Assembly: GCA_945862315.1 (NCBI GenBank)
Contig: CAMAXW010000009.1
Coordinates: 1 to 64,000 of the forward strand
DNA length: 64,000 nucleotides
Direction: 5' to 3'
Source: Klebsiella pneumoniae
GTDB lineage: Bacteria > Pseudomonadota > Gammaproteobacteria > Ga0077536
Part shown: one piece after another, positions 46,983 to 57,152 of the stretch
How the letters are laid out: each line of letters begins with the position of its first letter
Numbering within the stretch: position 1 is the stretch's first letter
Position numbers and translations under genes: made by a program
The notes under the pieces: model-generated
What the model was told of the DNA's origin: nothing
Seen by the model: only the letters and a program-made list of their open reading frames with translations
Database searches by the model: none

Positions 46983-48206
46983 ATGGCTCAGAACACACCC
47001 GTTAAGTCGCATATGTATAGCTGGGAAGGCATCGATCGCGCGGGGAAGCGCGTTAAAGGCGAAATGTCTTCGCAAAGCGATGCGTTGGTCAAATCGCTCT
47101 TGCGCCGCCAAGGGGTGAATCCGCTCAAAGTTAAAAAGAAATCCAAACCGCTCTTGGGTGGCGGCGGCAGCAAAATCACGACCAAAGACATCACGGTCTT
47201 TTGTCGGCAGTTGGCCACCATGATGTCGTCAGGCGTGCCGCTAGTGCAGTCCTTCGAAATCGTCGGCCGTGGGCACGCCAACAGATCGATGCAACAGCTG
47301 CTGATGTCGGTCAAAGGGGATATTGAAGCGGGGGGCGCGTTGGCGGATGCGCTGCGCAAACATCCGCAGCAGTTTGATGAGCTCTTCGTCAATCTCATCA
47401 CGGCCGGCGAGCACGCGGGTATTCTCGAAGACATCCTGCATAAACTCGCCGTCTACATGGAGAAGACCGAAGCCCTAAAATCTAAGATCAAGGGCGCCCT
47501 GTTCTACCCCGTTGCAGTGGTGGTAGTGGCTTTCATCATCACCTGCGTGTTGATGATCTTCGTTATTCCCCAGTTTGAGGAGCTATTTAAGGGTTTCGGT
47601 GCTGACTTGCCGGCGTTAACGCGCATGGTCATCGACATGTCGAAATGGTTTCAGGAAAAATGGTGGCTAATGTTGGCGATCATCGGCGGGGTTATCTTTG
47701 GCTTCGGTGCCCTCAAGAAACGCTCCCTCAAATTTGCTCACTGGCTCGACCGCATCTCTCTCAAATTACCGGTAATCGGCGACATCCTGAACAAATCTGC
47801 GATTGCGCGCTTCGCCCGCACGCTCTCCACGATGTTCGCCGCCGGCACGCCACTGGTAGAGGCGATGACCTCGGTCGCAGGAGCCTGCGGCAATATTCTG
47901 TATTACACCGCAGTCCTCAAAATGCGCGATGAAATTGCCACCGGCACCCAGCTCCAAGTGTGCATGCGTGATGCCGGTCTGTTTCCCAATATGGTGGTAC
48001 AGATGGTGGCGATCGGTGAGGAGTCCGGTGCCTTGGACGCCATGCTGGGGAAAGTGGCCGACTGGTACGAGCAGGAAGTAGACGATGCGGTGGATGCGCT
48101 CACCAGTTTGCTGGAGCCCCTCATCATGGCGGTGTTGGGCGTGGTAATCGGCGGCCTAGTGATTGCCATGTACCTGCCTATTTTCAAGATGGGCCAAGTG
48201 GTCTAA
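46983..48206 (+). CDS. pilC: Type IV pilus inner-membrane platform PilC
   Basis: 407 residues. Two T2SF domains repeat the motif: ITVFCRQLATMMSSGVPLVQSFEI (about 72-95) and FARTLSTMFAAGTPLVEAMTS (about 278-298). Helices are at about 175-195, 225-245 and at the C-terminus. It connects PilB to the pilus base. The start is three bases after the pilB stop, so pilB and pilC are one transcript. The length is normal. Confidence 0.96.
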   Translation: MAQNTPVKSHMYSWEGIDRAGKRVKGEMSSQSDALVKSLLRRQGVNPLKVKKKSKPLLGGGGSKITTKDITVFCRQLATMMSSGVPLVQSFEIVGRGHANRSMQQLLMSVKGDIEAGGALADALRKHPQQFDELFVNLITAGEHAGILEDILHKLAVYMEKTEALKSKIKGALFYPVAVVVVAFIITCVLMIFVIPQFEELFKGFGADLPALTRMVIDMSKWFQEKWWLMLAIIGGVIFGFGALKKRSLKFAHWLDRISLKLPVIGDILNKSAIARFARTLSTMFAAGTPLVEAMTSVAGACGNILYYTAVLKMRDEIATGTQLQVCMRDAGLFPNMVVQMVAIGEESGALDAMLGKVADWYEQEVDDAVDALTSLLEPLIMAVLGVVIGGLVIAMYLPIFKMGQVV

Positions 48207-48264
48207 CGGCCCCGGCGCGGCTTAGTCATGGGTAGACCATACCTTCTGCTAGGTGCTGTGCGCA

Positions 48265-49128
48265 GTGCTTGAACTTTGGCCCGTGTTGGCCGAGTACCCG
48301 CTGGGATTCCCAGTGGGTCTGGGCGTCCTTGGGCTCTTGGTGGGCAGCTTTTTGAACGTAGTGATACACCGTCTGCCGCTCATGATGGAACGCGACTGGC
48401 GGCGCGACTGCGCAGAGCTGGCGGGTGAGGCCGAGACCGATTCCCCGGTGGCGGCGTTCAACCTGATGGTGCCCCGGTCACGTTGCCCACACTGTCAGCA
48501 GCCGATCGCGGCTTGGGACAATCTCCCGGTGTTGAGCTGGCTGTTATTGGCGGGCCGTTGCCGTCATTGCCGGGCCAGCATCAGCGTGCGCTACCCCTTG
48601 GTAGAACTCAGTGCGGCGGTCTTGGGGGTGGTAGCCGCTTGGCATTTTGGGGCCAACCCCAGTGCGCTGTGGGGCGCAGGACTGTCGTGGGCGCTGCTCG
48701 CGCTGGCGGTCATCGACTTGGATACCCAGCTCTTGCCCGACGACCTTACTCTGCCCTTGTTATGGGCTGGGCTGGTCGCGAATCTGTTTGGATATTTTGT
48801 GGATCTGCCAACCGCCGTGGTGGGAGCAATGGCGGGCTACCTGAGTTTATGGGTCGTTTATTGGGGCTTTAAGTTCGCCACCGGCAAAGAAGGCATGGGC
48901 TACGGCGACTTCAAACTGCTCGCGGCGCTCGGCGCGTGGCTGGGCTGGCAGGCGCTACCCACCCTCATCGTGGGTGCCGCATTGGTGGGCGCGGTAGTCG
49001 GTTTGGCGCTCATCGGCCTGCGTCGGCACGAGCGCAGTAAGCCGCTCCCCTTTGGGCCGTTTTTGGCGGCCGCCGGCTGGATTAACCTTATCTGGGGCAC
49101 ACCCTTGCGCCAATTAATCGGTCCATGA
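48265..49128 (+). CDS. pilD: Prepilin peptidase / N-methyltransferase PilD
   Basis: 287 residues, eight hydrophobic segments. The cytoplasmic zinc loop has CPHCQQPIAAWDNLPVLSWL and CRHC. Catalytic aspartates are in IDLDTQLLPD (about 148-157) and GMGYGDFKLLAALGAW (about 210-225). It cuts and methylates prepilins such as PilA. The GTG at 48265 is preferred because AGGTG lies at the right distance. A GTG at 48253 is the alternative. Its stop overlaps coaE by four bases. Confidence 0.94.
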   Translation: MLELWPVLAEYPLGFPVGLGVLGLLVGSFLNVVIHRLPLMMERDWRRDCAELAGEAETDSPVAAFNLMVPRSRCPHCQQPIAAWDNLPVLSWLLLAGRCRHCRASISVRYPLVELSAAVLGVVAAWHFGANPSALWGAGLSWALLALAVIDLDTQLLPDDLTLPLLWAGLVANLFGYFVDLPTAVVGAMAGYLSLWVVYWGFKFATGKEGMGYGDFKLLAALGAWLGWQALPTLIVGAALVGAVVGLALIGLRRHERSKPLPFGPFLAAAGWINLIWGTPLRQLIGP

Positions 49129-49748
49129 GCACCGGCGTGCCTTATGTGGTGGGCGTCACCGGTGGCATCGGCAGCGGCAAAAGTACCGTGTGTGAAGAAT
49201 TCGCGGCACTGGGTGCGCCGGTAATCGATACCGATCAGGTGGCGCGCGAAGTCGTCGCGCCCGGCACGCCCGGACTGGCGGCACTGGTGGCGGCGTTTGG
49301 TCAGGACATCCTTAACGACCAGGGCGAGCTCGATCGGCGGCGCATGCGCCAGCAGGTTTTCGCAAACCCGGCCTTGCGCCAGCAACTCGAAGCCATTGTG
49401 CATCCCCTCATTCGGACGGGCACCCAAAAACAAATCGAGGCTGCCGGCTACCCGTATTGCCTCGTTTGCATCCCCCTGCTGGTAGAGCGCGGCGGCGTTA
49501 ACCGGGTCGACCGCGTACTGGTGATCGATGTCCCCGAAGCAGTGCAAATTGCCCGCGTGATCGCTCGCGATGAATTGACAGCCTCCGAAGCAGCGGCAAT
49601 CATGCACAGCCAAGCATCGCGTGAACAGCGCGCGGCGGTGGCGAACGATATGCTGGAGAACAGCGGCCCACTGTCCGCGTTACGTCCTCAAATCGTGGCC
49701 TTGCATGCGCGCTATTTGCAACTCGCCCAAGCGGCTAGGAAGTTCTGA
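49125..49748 (+). CDS. coaE: Dephospho-CoA kinase
   Basis: 207 residues. P-loop GVTGGIGSGKSTVCEEF (about 8-24), the DTDQVAREVV motif and the lid region with RRRMRQQVFANP. Phosphorylates dephospho-CoA at the 3'-hydroxyl, the last CoA step. The ATGA overlap with pilD fixes the start. zapD follows after nine bases. pilD-coaE-zapD is a standard gammaproteobacterial order; yacG, often next, is not found. Confidence 0.96.
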   Translation: MSTGVPYVVGVTGGIGSGKSTVCEEFAALGAPVIDTDQVAREVVAPGTPGLAALVAAFGQDILNDQGELDRRRMRQQVFANPALRQQLEAIVHPLIRTGTQKQIEAAGYPYCLVCIPLLVERGGVNRVDRVLVIDVPEAVQIARVIARDELTASEAAAIMHSQASREQRAAVANDMLENSGPLSALRPQIVALHARYLQLAQAARKF

Positions 49749-49757
49749 CAGTCAGCC

Positions 49758-50576
49758 ATGCCACACGCCCCCAGCACGCAAGAACAGCTATTCCCGATAC
49801 CCAAAATGGCGCACGTGACCGTGTACGAGCAGCCGCTCAACGAGCGTGTGCGGTGCTTTCTGCGTTTGGAGTACCTGTTTGGTTCGGTGGCCGAAAGCAT
49901 GCAAGGGGAAACCCCTCGGGCGGCGCGCAATGCCATTGCCGGCATGATCGATATTTCCGACCAACTCAGCCGTACCGACGTCAAAGGCGAGCTGATCAAG
50001 GAAATTGAGCGCCATGTCACCACGATCGGCGCATTACGCAACAACCCCGGGGTCAACGCTGGCGTGTTGGAGCAAACGCTGGGACGGCTGGAGCCACTGC
50101 GCGCGCTGCTGAAATCGAATACCTTTCAACCCGGCGCCAAGCTCCGCCAGAACGATTTAGTCACGCAAATTCGCCAGCGACTGGCGATTCCCGGCGGACT
50201 TTGTAGTTTTGATCTGCCCGCGTTTCATCATTGGTTGAGCCGCGATCACCAGCGCCGATTGGCGTTACTCAACGACTGGATGACCGATTTGCGCGCGATC
50301 GAGGCCGGCGTGACCATCACGCTCAAGATGATCCGGGAAAGCGCCAGGCCCCAACCCGTCACCGCCTCTGGGGGGTTCTACCAGCAAACCCTAGATAGCA
50401 ACTCGGCGTGTCACTTGGTGCGGGTCAGTGTGGCTGACGAGGATGACGTGTTTGCCGAAATCAGTGGCGGCAAACATCGCTTTGCCGTGCGCTTCATGCG
50501 CAATGCCGAACTCGGCGCCCGCCCGCAACAAAGCACGGACCCCCTTGAGTTCGAACTACAGTGCTGCGTTCTCTAG
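49758..50576 (+). CDS. zapD: Cell division protein ZapD (Z-ring-associated)
   Basis: 272 residues. YEQPLNERVRCFLRLEYLF (about 23-41) is the family signature; the helical core and the beta domain with GFYQQTLD and FAVRFM follow. It cross-links FtsZ filaments. The 16 residues before VTVYEQPLNE are longer than usual. A start at the inner ATG (49806, MAHVTVYE) is possible. Its end overlaps the convergent Nudix/ThiE gene by 21 bases. FtsZ is in the same window (57153). Confidence 0.92.
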   Translation: MPHAPSTQEQLFPIPKMAHVTVYEQPLNERVRCFLRLEYLFGSVAESMQGETPRAARNAIAGMIDISDQLSRTDVKGELIKEIERHVTTIGALRNNPGVNAGVLEQTLGRLEPLRALLKSNTFQPGAKLRQNDLVTQIRQRLAIPGGLCSFDLPAFHHWLSRDHQRRLALLNDWMTDLRAIEAGVTITLKMIRESARPQPVTASGGFYQQTLDSNSACHLVRVSVADEDDVFAEISGGKHRFAVRFMRNAELGARPQQSTDPLEFELQCCVL

Positions 50577-51587
50577 CCCACCAAAACTCGCCAGCGCGTG
50601 GGTCGCAGCGGCGCCGTTCATAGCGCCAGGATCCCGCCAACCCGCACTAATCGACGCCACACCGAGGCAACCCGCGGCGGCGGCGAGTGCCAAATCTTGT
50701 GGCCCCAACCCACCTAAGGCAAAGGCGGGCAGGCCGGCGGATAGCGCCAACGCGCTCAACCCAGACCAGCCCAGCGTGGGCACGCCGGGGTGAGAATGGG
50801 TGGCCGCAACCGGGGAAATCAACACGAAATCCACGCCCACGGCGCGCGCCGCGGCAAGTTCTGTGGTGTCGTGACAAGCCGCGCTGATCAACATTGGGCT
50901 GGGAAGTGGTCGCACCAAGTGCTCGCGCAAGGCGCGAGAATTTAAGTGCACACCGTCGGCCGCCAACGCGTGTGCCAGCGCCGGTTCCGCGTTTAGCAAG
51001 ATGCGAGCGCCGTAACGATGCACCAAGGCAATGCTCGATTCTGCCAAGGAAATATAGTCTGCGCGGGCCAACGCTGGCGCCCGCAGTTGGACTAAACGAC
51101 AGCCGGCCTGCACGCAGCGCTCCAGCGCGGCTAACCATGCCGCAACCGGGCCCTCCGGCGCAGGCGTCACGAGGCACCAACGTGGCAATCGCGCCGCCGT
51201 CACGATGGGCGCGTTAGCTGCCGGAAACGCATAGTCCAACAGAGACTCCGGCGTCACCCACTGCAGCGGTTGGCCTTCTCGTCCCCACGGCGTGCCCTGC
51301 CAACGAGTCACCTCAAACACATCCAGCAGCACCCGCTGGTGCGGGTAATCGTGTTGGAGTTGCAGCAGCGGCGCGGCGTGCTCAAGCCTTATCCCCAACT
51401 CCTCCTCCAACTCGCGTTGCAGCCCACGCAGTCGTGGTTCGCCCGGCTCGAGCTTACCCCCAGGAAATTCCCACAAGCCACCTTGGTCGACCTGGGGGGC
51501 GCGGCGGGTAATGAGAATACGGCCATCGGTGCCGCGAATGACCGCAGCGACCACGTGCAAACCAGGATGGTTGTCCGCTGAACTCAT
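50556..51587 (-). CDS. Nudix hydrolase fused to ThiE-like domain (MutT/TMP synthase fusion)
   Basis: 343 residues. The N-terminal Nudix domain has LWEFPGGKLEPGE followed by the RELEEELGI helix (about 38-66), typical of MutT cleaning 8-oxo-dGTP. The C-terminal part (about 140-335) is a TIM barrel like thiamine phosphate synthase: LVQLRAP, GVHLNS, SAACHDTTELAAARAVGVDFVLISPV and AFALGGLGP. The thiamine activity of this fusion is not certain. The ATG at 51587 begins a normal Nudix start. It overlaps zapD tail to tail. Confidence 0.9.
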   Translation of the reverse strand: MSSADNHPGLHVVAAVIRGTDGRILITRRAPQVDQGGLWEFPGGKLEPGEPRLRGLQRELEEELGIRLEHAAPLLQLQHDYPHQRVLLDVFEVTRWQGTPWGREGQPLQWVTPESLLDYAFPAANAPIVTAARLPRWCLVTPAPEGPVAAWLAALERCVQAGCRLVQLRAPALARADYISLAESSIALVHRYGARILLNAEPALAHALAADGVHLNSRALREHLVRPLPSPMLISAACHDTTELAAARAVGVDFVLISPVAATHSHPGVPTLGWSGLSALALSAGLPAFALGGLGPQDLALAAAAGCLGVASISAGWRDPGAMNGAAATHALASFGGLENAAL

Positions 51588-51612
51588 CTGAAAGTCGCGC
51601 CAGCGCGCCGCA

Positions 51613-52818
51613 CTAGCTGCGATATTCAGCGTTGATGCGCACGTACTCAAAAGAAAAATCACAGGTCAGCACCGCGGCTTGGGTGTCGCTGGTGCCTATT
51701 TGGACGGCGATCTCGTATTCCGCCCCCTGCATGACTCGCGCGACGTCGGCCTCCACGTAGCCCGGCACGGGTTCGCCCCGCGCCACAATGGGCACCTTGC
51801 CGATCGCAATGGCGATGTCTTCTAGCCGCATACCCTGCGCGCCGGAACGCCCCACAGCCGCGAGAATTCGACCCCAATTGGGATCACTCGCAAACAGCGC
51901 CGTCTTGACCAATGGCGACTCGGCCACCGCATAGGCCGCCCGCAGACAGTCGGCAGTGGTTTGGCCACCGCGCACGGCGACGGTCACCAGTTTGGTAGCA
52001 CCTTCGCCATCGCGAATGACAGCGCGCGCCAAATCGGCAAAGACCTGTTCTAGCGCCGTCGTGAACGCGCGCCAATCTGCGGTGTGCGGCAGCAACGGGC
52101 GGGCACACGCCTGCCCGGTCGCGATAAGCACGCAGCTATCGTTGGTGGAGGTATCCCCATCGATGGTGATTCGATTAAAAGTACGCTCCGCTAGCTCTGC
52201 AACCAGCGTATTTAAGTCCGGGGCGTTGATCCGAGCGTCGGTCGCGATGAAAGCCAGCATGGTGGCCATGTTGGGTTTGATCATGCCCGCACCTTTGGCG
52301 ATCCCCGTGATGCGGTAGCGCTGGCCGCCAACGTTCACTTCTTGAGAAACACATTTCGGCACGGTATCGGTGGTCATGATCCCGACCGCCGCCGCGGCCC
52401 AGGCGTCTTCTTGCAAATTCGCCAGAGCTGCGTCGAGGGCGGCGGTGATTTTCTCGGCCGGCAGCCGTTGACCAATGACACCGGTCGAAAACGGGAGCAC
52501 CTGCTCGCTAGAACAGCCCAAACCTTCGCCGGCCGCGTGACACACGCTGCGCGCATCGGCCATACCCTGGGCACCCGTGCCTGCGTTCGCATTACCCGAA
52601 TTGATCACCAGCAAACGCGGGGTATGGGTTATCAGATGCTGACGCGCGAGCGTGACAGGCGCGGCGCAAAACACGTTTTGGGTGAATACGGCGGCCACAC
52701 TGGCGTCGGGCACGATTTGGATCAGCGTGAGATCTGGGTGCTCCACCTTACGGACCCCAGCACACACCGTACTCAGCGTGACGCCTGCGATAGGCAATGG
52801 TTTAGGTGAAATTTCCAT
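51613..52818 (-). CDS. argJ: Bifunctional ornithine acetyltransferase / N-acetylglutamate synthase
   Basis: 401 residues. It self-cleaves before a threonine; the site is likely in GIAKGAGMIKPNMATMLAFI (about 178-197), and the nearby NSGNANAGTGAQG is conserved. The later DGDTSTNDSC motif is typical. It recycles the acetyl group in arginine synthesis. The ATG at 52818 (MEISPKPLPIAGV) matches the family. It lies 28 bases downstream of secA, an order kept in Pseudomonas. Confidence 0.93.
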   Translation of the reverse strand: MEISPKPLPIAGVTLSTVCAGVRKVEHPDLTLIQIVPDASVAAVFTQNVFCAAPVTLARQHLITHTPRLLVINSGNANAGTGAQGMADARSVCHAAGEGLGCSSEQVLPFSTGVIGQRLPAEKITAALDAALANLQEDAWAAAAVGIMTTDTVPKCVSQEVNVGGQRYRITGIAKGAGMIKPNMATMLAFIATDARINAPDLNTLVAELAERTFNRITIDGDTSTNDSCVLIATGQACARPLLPHTADWRAFTTALEQVFADLARAVIRDGEGATKLVTVAVRGGQTTADCLRAAYAVAESPLVKTALFASDPNWGRILAAVGRSGAQGMRLEDIAIAIGKVPIVARGEPVPGYVEADVARVMQGAEYEIAVQIGTSDTQAAVLTCDFSFEYVRINAEYRS

Positions 52819-52846
52819 CGTGGGTCGGCTCACAAATGGGGACGGC

Positions 52847-55576
52847 TCAGTTGAGCTTGCCGTGACACTGTTTGAACTTACGGCCCGAGCCGCAGGGACA
52901 CGGATCATTGCGGCCCACCTTGCGACCTGCCCGTACGTAGGGCTCGCTGCCCGGATCGGCATCGGCGACTGGAGGCGGGGCTAGTGCATCCGCACTTTCA
53001 TGGATTTGAGTTTGGGCCAGCGTGGCAGCGCGCCGCCGCTGCTCCTCGAGTTCGGCCACATCGTCGCGCGCGCGAATTTCAACTTTGCTAATGATGCCAA
53101 TGACGTCACGCATGATTTCTTGGAGCATCCGCGCAAACATGTCGAAAGACTCGCGTTTGTACTCCTGCTTGGGATCCTTCTGCGCATAACCGCGCAGATG
53201 GATACCCTGACGCAGCTGATCCATCGCCGCGAGATGTTCCTTCCAGTGACTGTCCAACACCTGCAACATGATGGAGCGCTCGAATTCGCGCATCACGTCT
53301 GCCCCTACCTGCTGCTCTTTCTCGGCGTAGTTTGCGGAGAACGCCTGCTCTAGACGCAAGCGCAGATTGGCTTCACTGAGGTCATCTTCAGCGGCAAACC
53401 ATTCGGTAATCGGCAGGTGCAGGCCAAAATCGCTATGCAGCGCGTGTTCTAGGCCATCGATCTTCCAGTTTTCGGGATAGCTTTGTGGGGGCACGAAGTT
53501 GTCGATGAACTGGTTGAGCACATCGTGACGAATGCCGAGAATATTGCCGGAAATATCCTCCGATTCCATCAAATCGCGGCGTTGCTCGTAAACGTGCTTG
53601 CGCTGATCGTTGGCCACGTCATCGAATTCCAGCAGTTGCTTGCGCATATCAAAATTGCGCGCCTCCACTTTACGCTGCGCATTTTCGATCGCCTTGCTGA
53701 CCCAGGGATGCTCAATGGCTTCGCCTTCTTGCATGCCGAGTTTTTGCATCAGGCCGGCCACCCGCTCGGAGGCGAATATCCGCATGAGATTGTCTTGCAG
53801 GGAAAGATAAAACCGGCTGGAGCCGGGGTCTCCCTGCCGACCCGCACGGCCGCGCAGCTGGTTGTCGATACGGCGCGATTCGTGGCGTTCTGTGCCCACG
53901 ATATGAAGCCCACCCACGCTAATCACTTCGGCGTGACGCTGCGCCCATTCGGTCCGCACGCCCTCGCGATCGGTTTCGCTGGCGGTGGCAGGCAGCGCCG
54001 CCAGTTCTGCATCCAAGCTGCCACCCAGCACGATGTCGGTACCACGTCCCGCCATATTGGTGGCCACAGTCACACTGCCAGGACGGCCAGCCTGCGCCAC
54101 AATATGCGCTTCTTTTTCGTGAAACTTGGCGTTGAGCACTTCGTGTGCGATGCCTTCTTTACGCAGGAAATCCGAGAGAAACTCAGAGCTCTCGATCGAC
54201 GCCGTACCCACTAGAACGGGCTGACGGCGTTGCCGGCAATCCTTGATGTCCTCGACGATAGCTTGGTATTTTTCGCCGGTAGTCAGAAAAACAGCATCGC
54301 CAAAATCCTGCCTGACCATGGGGCGATGGGTGGGTATCACCACGACTTCCAAACCATAAATTTGCTGAAATTCGTAAGCTTCAGTATCTGCGGTGCCGGT
54401 CATACCCGAAATTTTTTCGTAGAGTCGAAAATAATTCTGGTAGGTGATGGAGGCCAGCGTTTGGTTCTCCAGCTGGATGGCCACCCCTTCTTTGGCTTCA
54501 ACGGCCTGGTGCAGGCCTTCCGACCAGCGCCGACCCGGCATCGTGCGACCCGTGAATTCATCCACGATGACGACCTGCCCATCGCGCAGCACGTAATCCA
54601 CATCGCGGGTAAATAGCGCGTGGGCGCGCAGGGCCGCGTTGAGATGGTGCATTAAACCGATATTGGCCGCCCCGTACAGACTCTCGCCCACACCCAGCAG
54701 CGCCGCACCGGTGAGCAGCTCTTCTACTTGTTCGTGGCCGCGTTCGGTCAAGTGGACCTGACGGGCTTTTTCGTCAACCCAATAGTCGGCGTCGCCTTCT
54801 TCCTCGGGCTGGCGGGTTAATTTGGGGATCAGTGCGTTGACCTTGGTATAGCCCTCACTGCGATCGTCGGCTGGGCCCGAGATGATGAGCGGGGTACGCG
54901 CCTCGTCGATCAAGATGGAATCGACTTCGTCCACTACCGCGAACACTAAATCACGCTGCACCCGTTGGTCTTGAGAGAAGACCATGTTGTCGCGCAGGTA
55001 ATCAAAGCCAAATTCGTTGTTCGTGCCATAGGTGATGTCCGCGGCATAGGCGTCGCGCCGGGCCTCGGAGGGCAAACCTGACACCACGACCCCGACTGAG
55101 AGGCCGAGGAATCGATAGACCTTGCCTATCCACTCGGCGTCCCGAGTGGCCAGGTAATCGTTGACGGTAATCACATGGACGCCGCGACCGGCGAGTGCAT
55201 TGAGGTAGGTGGGCAGGGTCGCCACCAAGGTCTTACCCTCGCCCGTGCGCATTTCCGCGATGCGCCCCTCGTGCAGCACGATGCCACCGAGCATTTGCAC
55301 GTCGAAGTGGCGCATGTTGAGCGCTCGCTTAGACGCCTCGCGAACCGTCGCGAAGGCCTCCGGCAGCAGGTCCTCGAGGCTTTCGCCAGCCGCATGGCGC
55401 TGCTGGTAGGCCAGCGTTTTGGCACGCAGTTCCTCCTCGCTGAGGGCAGCGAGCAGGGGCTCGTGGGCGTTGATGGTCTCCAGCGTCTTGCGCATCTTCT
55501 TTAAAAGACGGTCGTTGCGGGTTCCAAAAACGGCGCGCAGTAAGCGGCGCGGCAGCGAAACTGCGGTATCGGTCAT
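52847..55576 (-). CDS. secA: Protein translocase motor ATPase SecA
   Basis: 909 residues. NBD1 has [20 protein letters not shown] (about 102-121) and the [20 protein letters not shown] segment. The preprotein cross-linking and helical wing domains follow, with NBD2 at [16 protein letters not shown] and the helicase-type [16 protein letters not shown]. The C-terminal zinc motif [17 protein letters not shown] binds SecB. It drives export through SecYEG. The ATG at 55576 is divergent from dciA. Confidence 0.97.
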   Translation of the reverse strand: MTDTAVSLPRRLLRAVFGTRNDRLLKKMRKTLETINAHEPLLAALSEEELRAKTLAYQQRHAAGESLEDLLPEAFATVREASKRALNMRHFDVQMLGGIVLHEGRIAEMRTGEGKTLVATLPTYLNALAGRGVHVITVNDYLATRDAEWIGKVYRFLGLSVGVVVSGLPSEARRDAYAADITYGTNNEFGFDYLRDNMVFSQDQRVQRDLVFAVVDEVDSILIDEARTPLIISGPADDRSEGYTKVNALIPKLTRQPEEEGDADYWVDEKARQVHLTERGHEQVEELLTGAALLGVGESLYGAANIGLMHHLNAALRAHALFTRDVDYVLRDGQVVIVDEFTGRTMPGRRWSEGLHQAVEAKEGVAIQLENQTLASITYQNYFRLYEKISGMTGTADTEAYEFQQIYGLEVVVIPTHRPMVRQDFGDAVFLTTGEKYQAIVEDIKDCRQRRQPVLVGTASIESSEFLSDFLRKEGIAHEVLNAKFHEKEAHIVAQAGRPGSVTVATNMAGRGTDIVLGGSLDAELAALPATASETDREGVRTEWAQRHAEVISVGGLHIVGTERHESRRIDNQLRGRAGRQGDPGSSRFYLSLQDNLMRIFASERVAGLMQKLGMQEGEAIEHPWVSKAIENAQRKVEARNFDMRKQLLEFDDVANDQRKHVYEQRRDLMESEDISGNILGIRHDVLNQFIDNFVPPQSYPENWKIDGLEHALHSDFGLHLPITEWFAAEDDLSEANLRLRLEQAFSANYAEKEQQVGADVMREFERSIMLQVLDSHWKEHLAAMDQLRQGIHLRGYAQKDPKQEYKRESFDMFARMLQEIMRDVIGIISKVEIRARDDVAELEEQRRRAATLAQTQIHESADALAPPPVADADPGSEPYVRAGRKVGRNDPCPCGSGRKFKQCHGKLN

Positions 55577-55746
55577 AGCTTCCTCAGGGACAAATCAAGC
55601 CCGTAAACGGACACGGATCCAGCGGCCTAACAATCTAGGCGGGTAGTGTAGCAGACGAGTTGTGCTGACTATTATGAACGTCCGGCGCAGCGCTCGGCTG
55701 AGCGTTACACTGGCACTCCCCAACGCCGAGCTCGCGCGCCGCCCGC

Positions 55747-56058
55747 ATGAAAACTCCCACTCGACTCAGCGCCATCGTGGCGCAAACCCCAGCACTCAGC
55801 CAATTGATAGAACGCGCCCGCGAGTTAGGTGAAATCGACGCTGTCGTGCGCAGTTGGCTACCCGCACCAATTGGTTCCAAGGTGCGGGTGGCGCTCACCC
55901 GTGGTGACACGCTGGTCCTGACGGCGGCGTCTGCGGTGTGGGCAACCCGTCTGCGCTATGAAGCCCCGCAACTACTAGAACGCGCACGCAGCAGCTTAAG
56001 CCTGCGCCACATCACGCGGGTGCAGGTGAAAATAGACGCCGGTGAAGAACGTTATTGA
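55747..56058 (+). CDS. dciA: DUF721 / DciA-like DnaB helicase loader
   Basis: 103 residues, a single DUF721 domain with VRSWLPAPIGSKVRVALTRGDTLVLTAASAVWATRLRYEAPQLL split by the usual beta-turns. DciA helps load DnaB in bacteria that lack DnaC. Its place between secA and lpxC is conserved in many gammaproteobacteria. The protein is short but near normal for the family. It ends 16 bases before the convergent lpxC stop. Confidence 0.84.
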   Translation: MKTPTRLSAIVAQTPALSQLIERARELGEIDAVVRSWLPAPIGSKVRVALTRGDTLVLTAASAVWATRLRYEAPQLLERARSSLSLRHITRVQVKIDAGEERY

Positions 56059-56074
56059 GGCCGCTAGCGCCAGC

Positions 56075-56986
56075 TTAGTTCGCGGGCATCGGTTGCATGA
56101 AAGAAATGGGCGCGTCTTCCTCTGCCGTAAAAGTAACCTGCTCCCAAGCGCTGCGCGTGTTCAGTAACTTGCGCAACAGTTGGTTATTTAATTCGTGCCC
56201 GGATTTGTGCCCGTGAAAAGCACCGATCAGGCTATGACCCAGTAAGTACAGGTCGCCGATAGCGTCGAGAATTTTGTGCTTGACGAATTCGTCTTCATAG
56301 CGCAATCCGTCCTCGTTGAGGACTCGGTAGTCATCGACCACCACCGCGTTATCTAGGCTGCCACCCAGCGCCAAATTGCGGCCCCGTAGCCACTCCACTT
56401 CTCGCATGAAACCAAAAGTGCGGGCGCGACTCACTTCTTTGACGAAGGATGTCGTGGAGAAATCGATTTCCGCGTGTTTGCTGCTCTGCTGAAAAAACGG
56501 ATGGTCAAACTCGATGGCGAACGAAACTTTGAAGCCAGAGAAGGGTTCGAAACGCGCCCACTTGTCGCCGTCCTGTACTGAGATGGCTTTTTTAATCCGA
56601 ATGAAACGCTTCGGTGCGTTCTGTTCTTGGAAGCCCGCTGATTGCAACAAAAACACGAAGGGACCGGCACTGCCATCCATGATCGGCACTTCGGCGGCGC
56701 TTAAATCGACGTAAGCGTTGTCGATACCCAGCCCGGCAAAAGCTGACAGCAAGTGTTCTACCGTAGAGATGCGGACACCGTCACGAATCAGACTAGTGGA
56801 GAGGCTGGTATCGCCGACGTTCTCGGCTCGGGCCGGAATTTCCACGACCGGGTCGAGGTCTACGCGCCGAAAAATAATGCCTTTATCGGCTGCCGCAGGA
56901 CGCAGCGTCACCAGCACCTTCTTACCCGTGTGTAATCCCACGCCGGTTGCGCGGATGACGTTCTTCAGTGTTCGTTGGTTCAACAT
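56075..56986 (-). CDS. lpxC: UDP-3-O-acyl-N-acetylglucosamine deacetylase LpxC
   Basis: 303 residues, the committed step of lipid A synthesis. The zinc ligands are in [19 protein letters not shown] (His about 79) and [16 protein letters not shown] (His and Asp about 237-241); the late HKSGHELNN holds the catalytic histidine. [21 protein letters not shown] opens the protein, with GGGAAG before the ATG at 56986. Longer in-frame extensions run into the ftsZ end and are not used. Confidence 0.97.
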   Translation of the reverse strand: MLNQRTLKNVIRATGVGLHTGKKVLVTLRPAAADKGIIFRRVDLDPVVEIPARAENVGDTSLSTSLIRDGVRISTVEHLLSAFAGLGIDNAYVDLSAAEVPIMDGSAGPFVFLLQSAGFQEQNAPKRFIRIKKAISVQDGDKWARFEPFSGFKVSFAIEFDHPFFQQSSKHAEIDFSTTSFVKEVSRARTFGFMREVEWLRGRNLALGGSLDNAVVVDDYRVLNEDGLRYEDEFVKHKILDAIGDLYLLGHSLIGAFHGHKSGHELNNQLLRKLLNTRSAWEQVTFTAEEDAPISFMQPMPAN

Positions 56987-57152
56987 TAGCTTCCCGTTAC
57001 CCCCGCCCGGCCTATAGTTGGCGGATGTTACCACAGGAAGAAAGCGCGACACCTGAATGTGGCGCGCGGGGCCTGGTGCCCTGATTTGGCACGCCGTGTC
57101 CAGCCCCGCACTCACCCGGGTCGATTCCTGCCCGTCCGTGTACCGCCGACGG

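Noticed and set aside
53483-54214. Open frame of 243 codons on the plus strand inside secA
   Set aside because: Antisense to conserved SecA coding sequence, with no recognisable domain.
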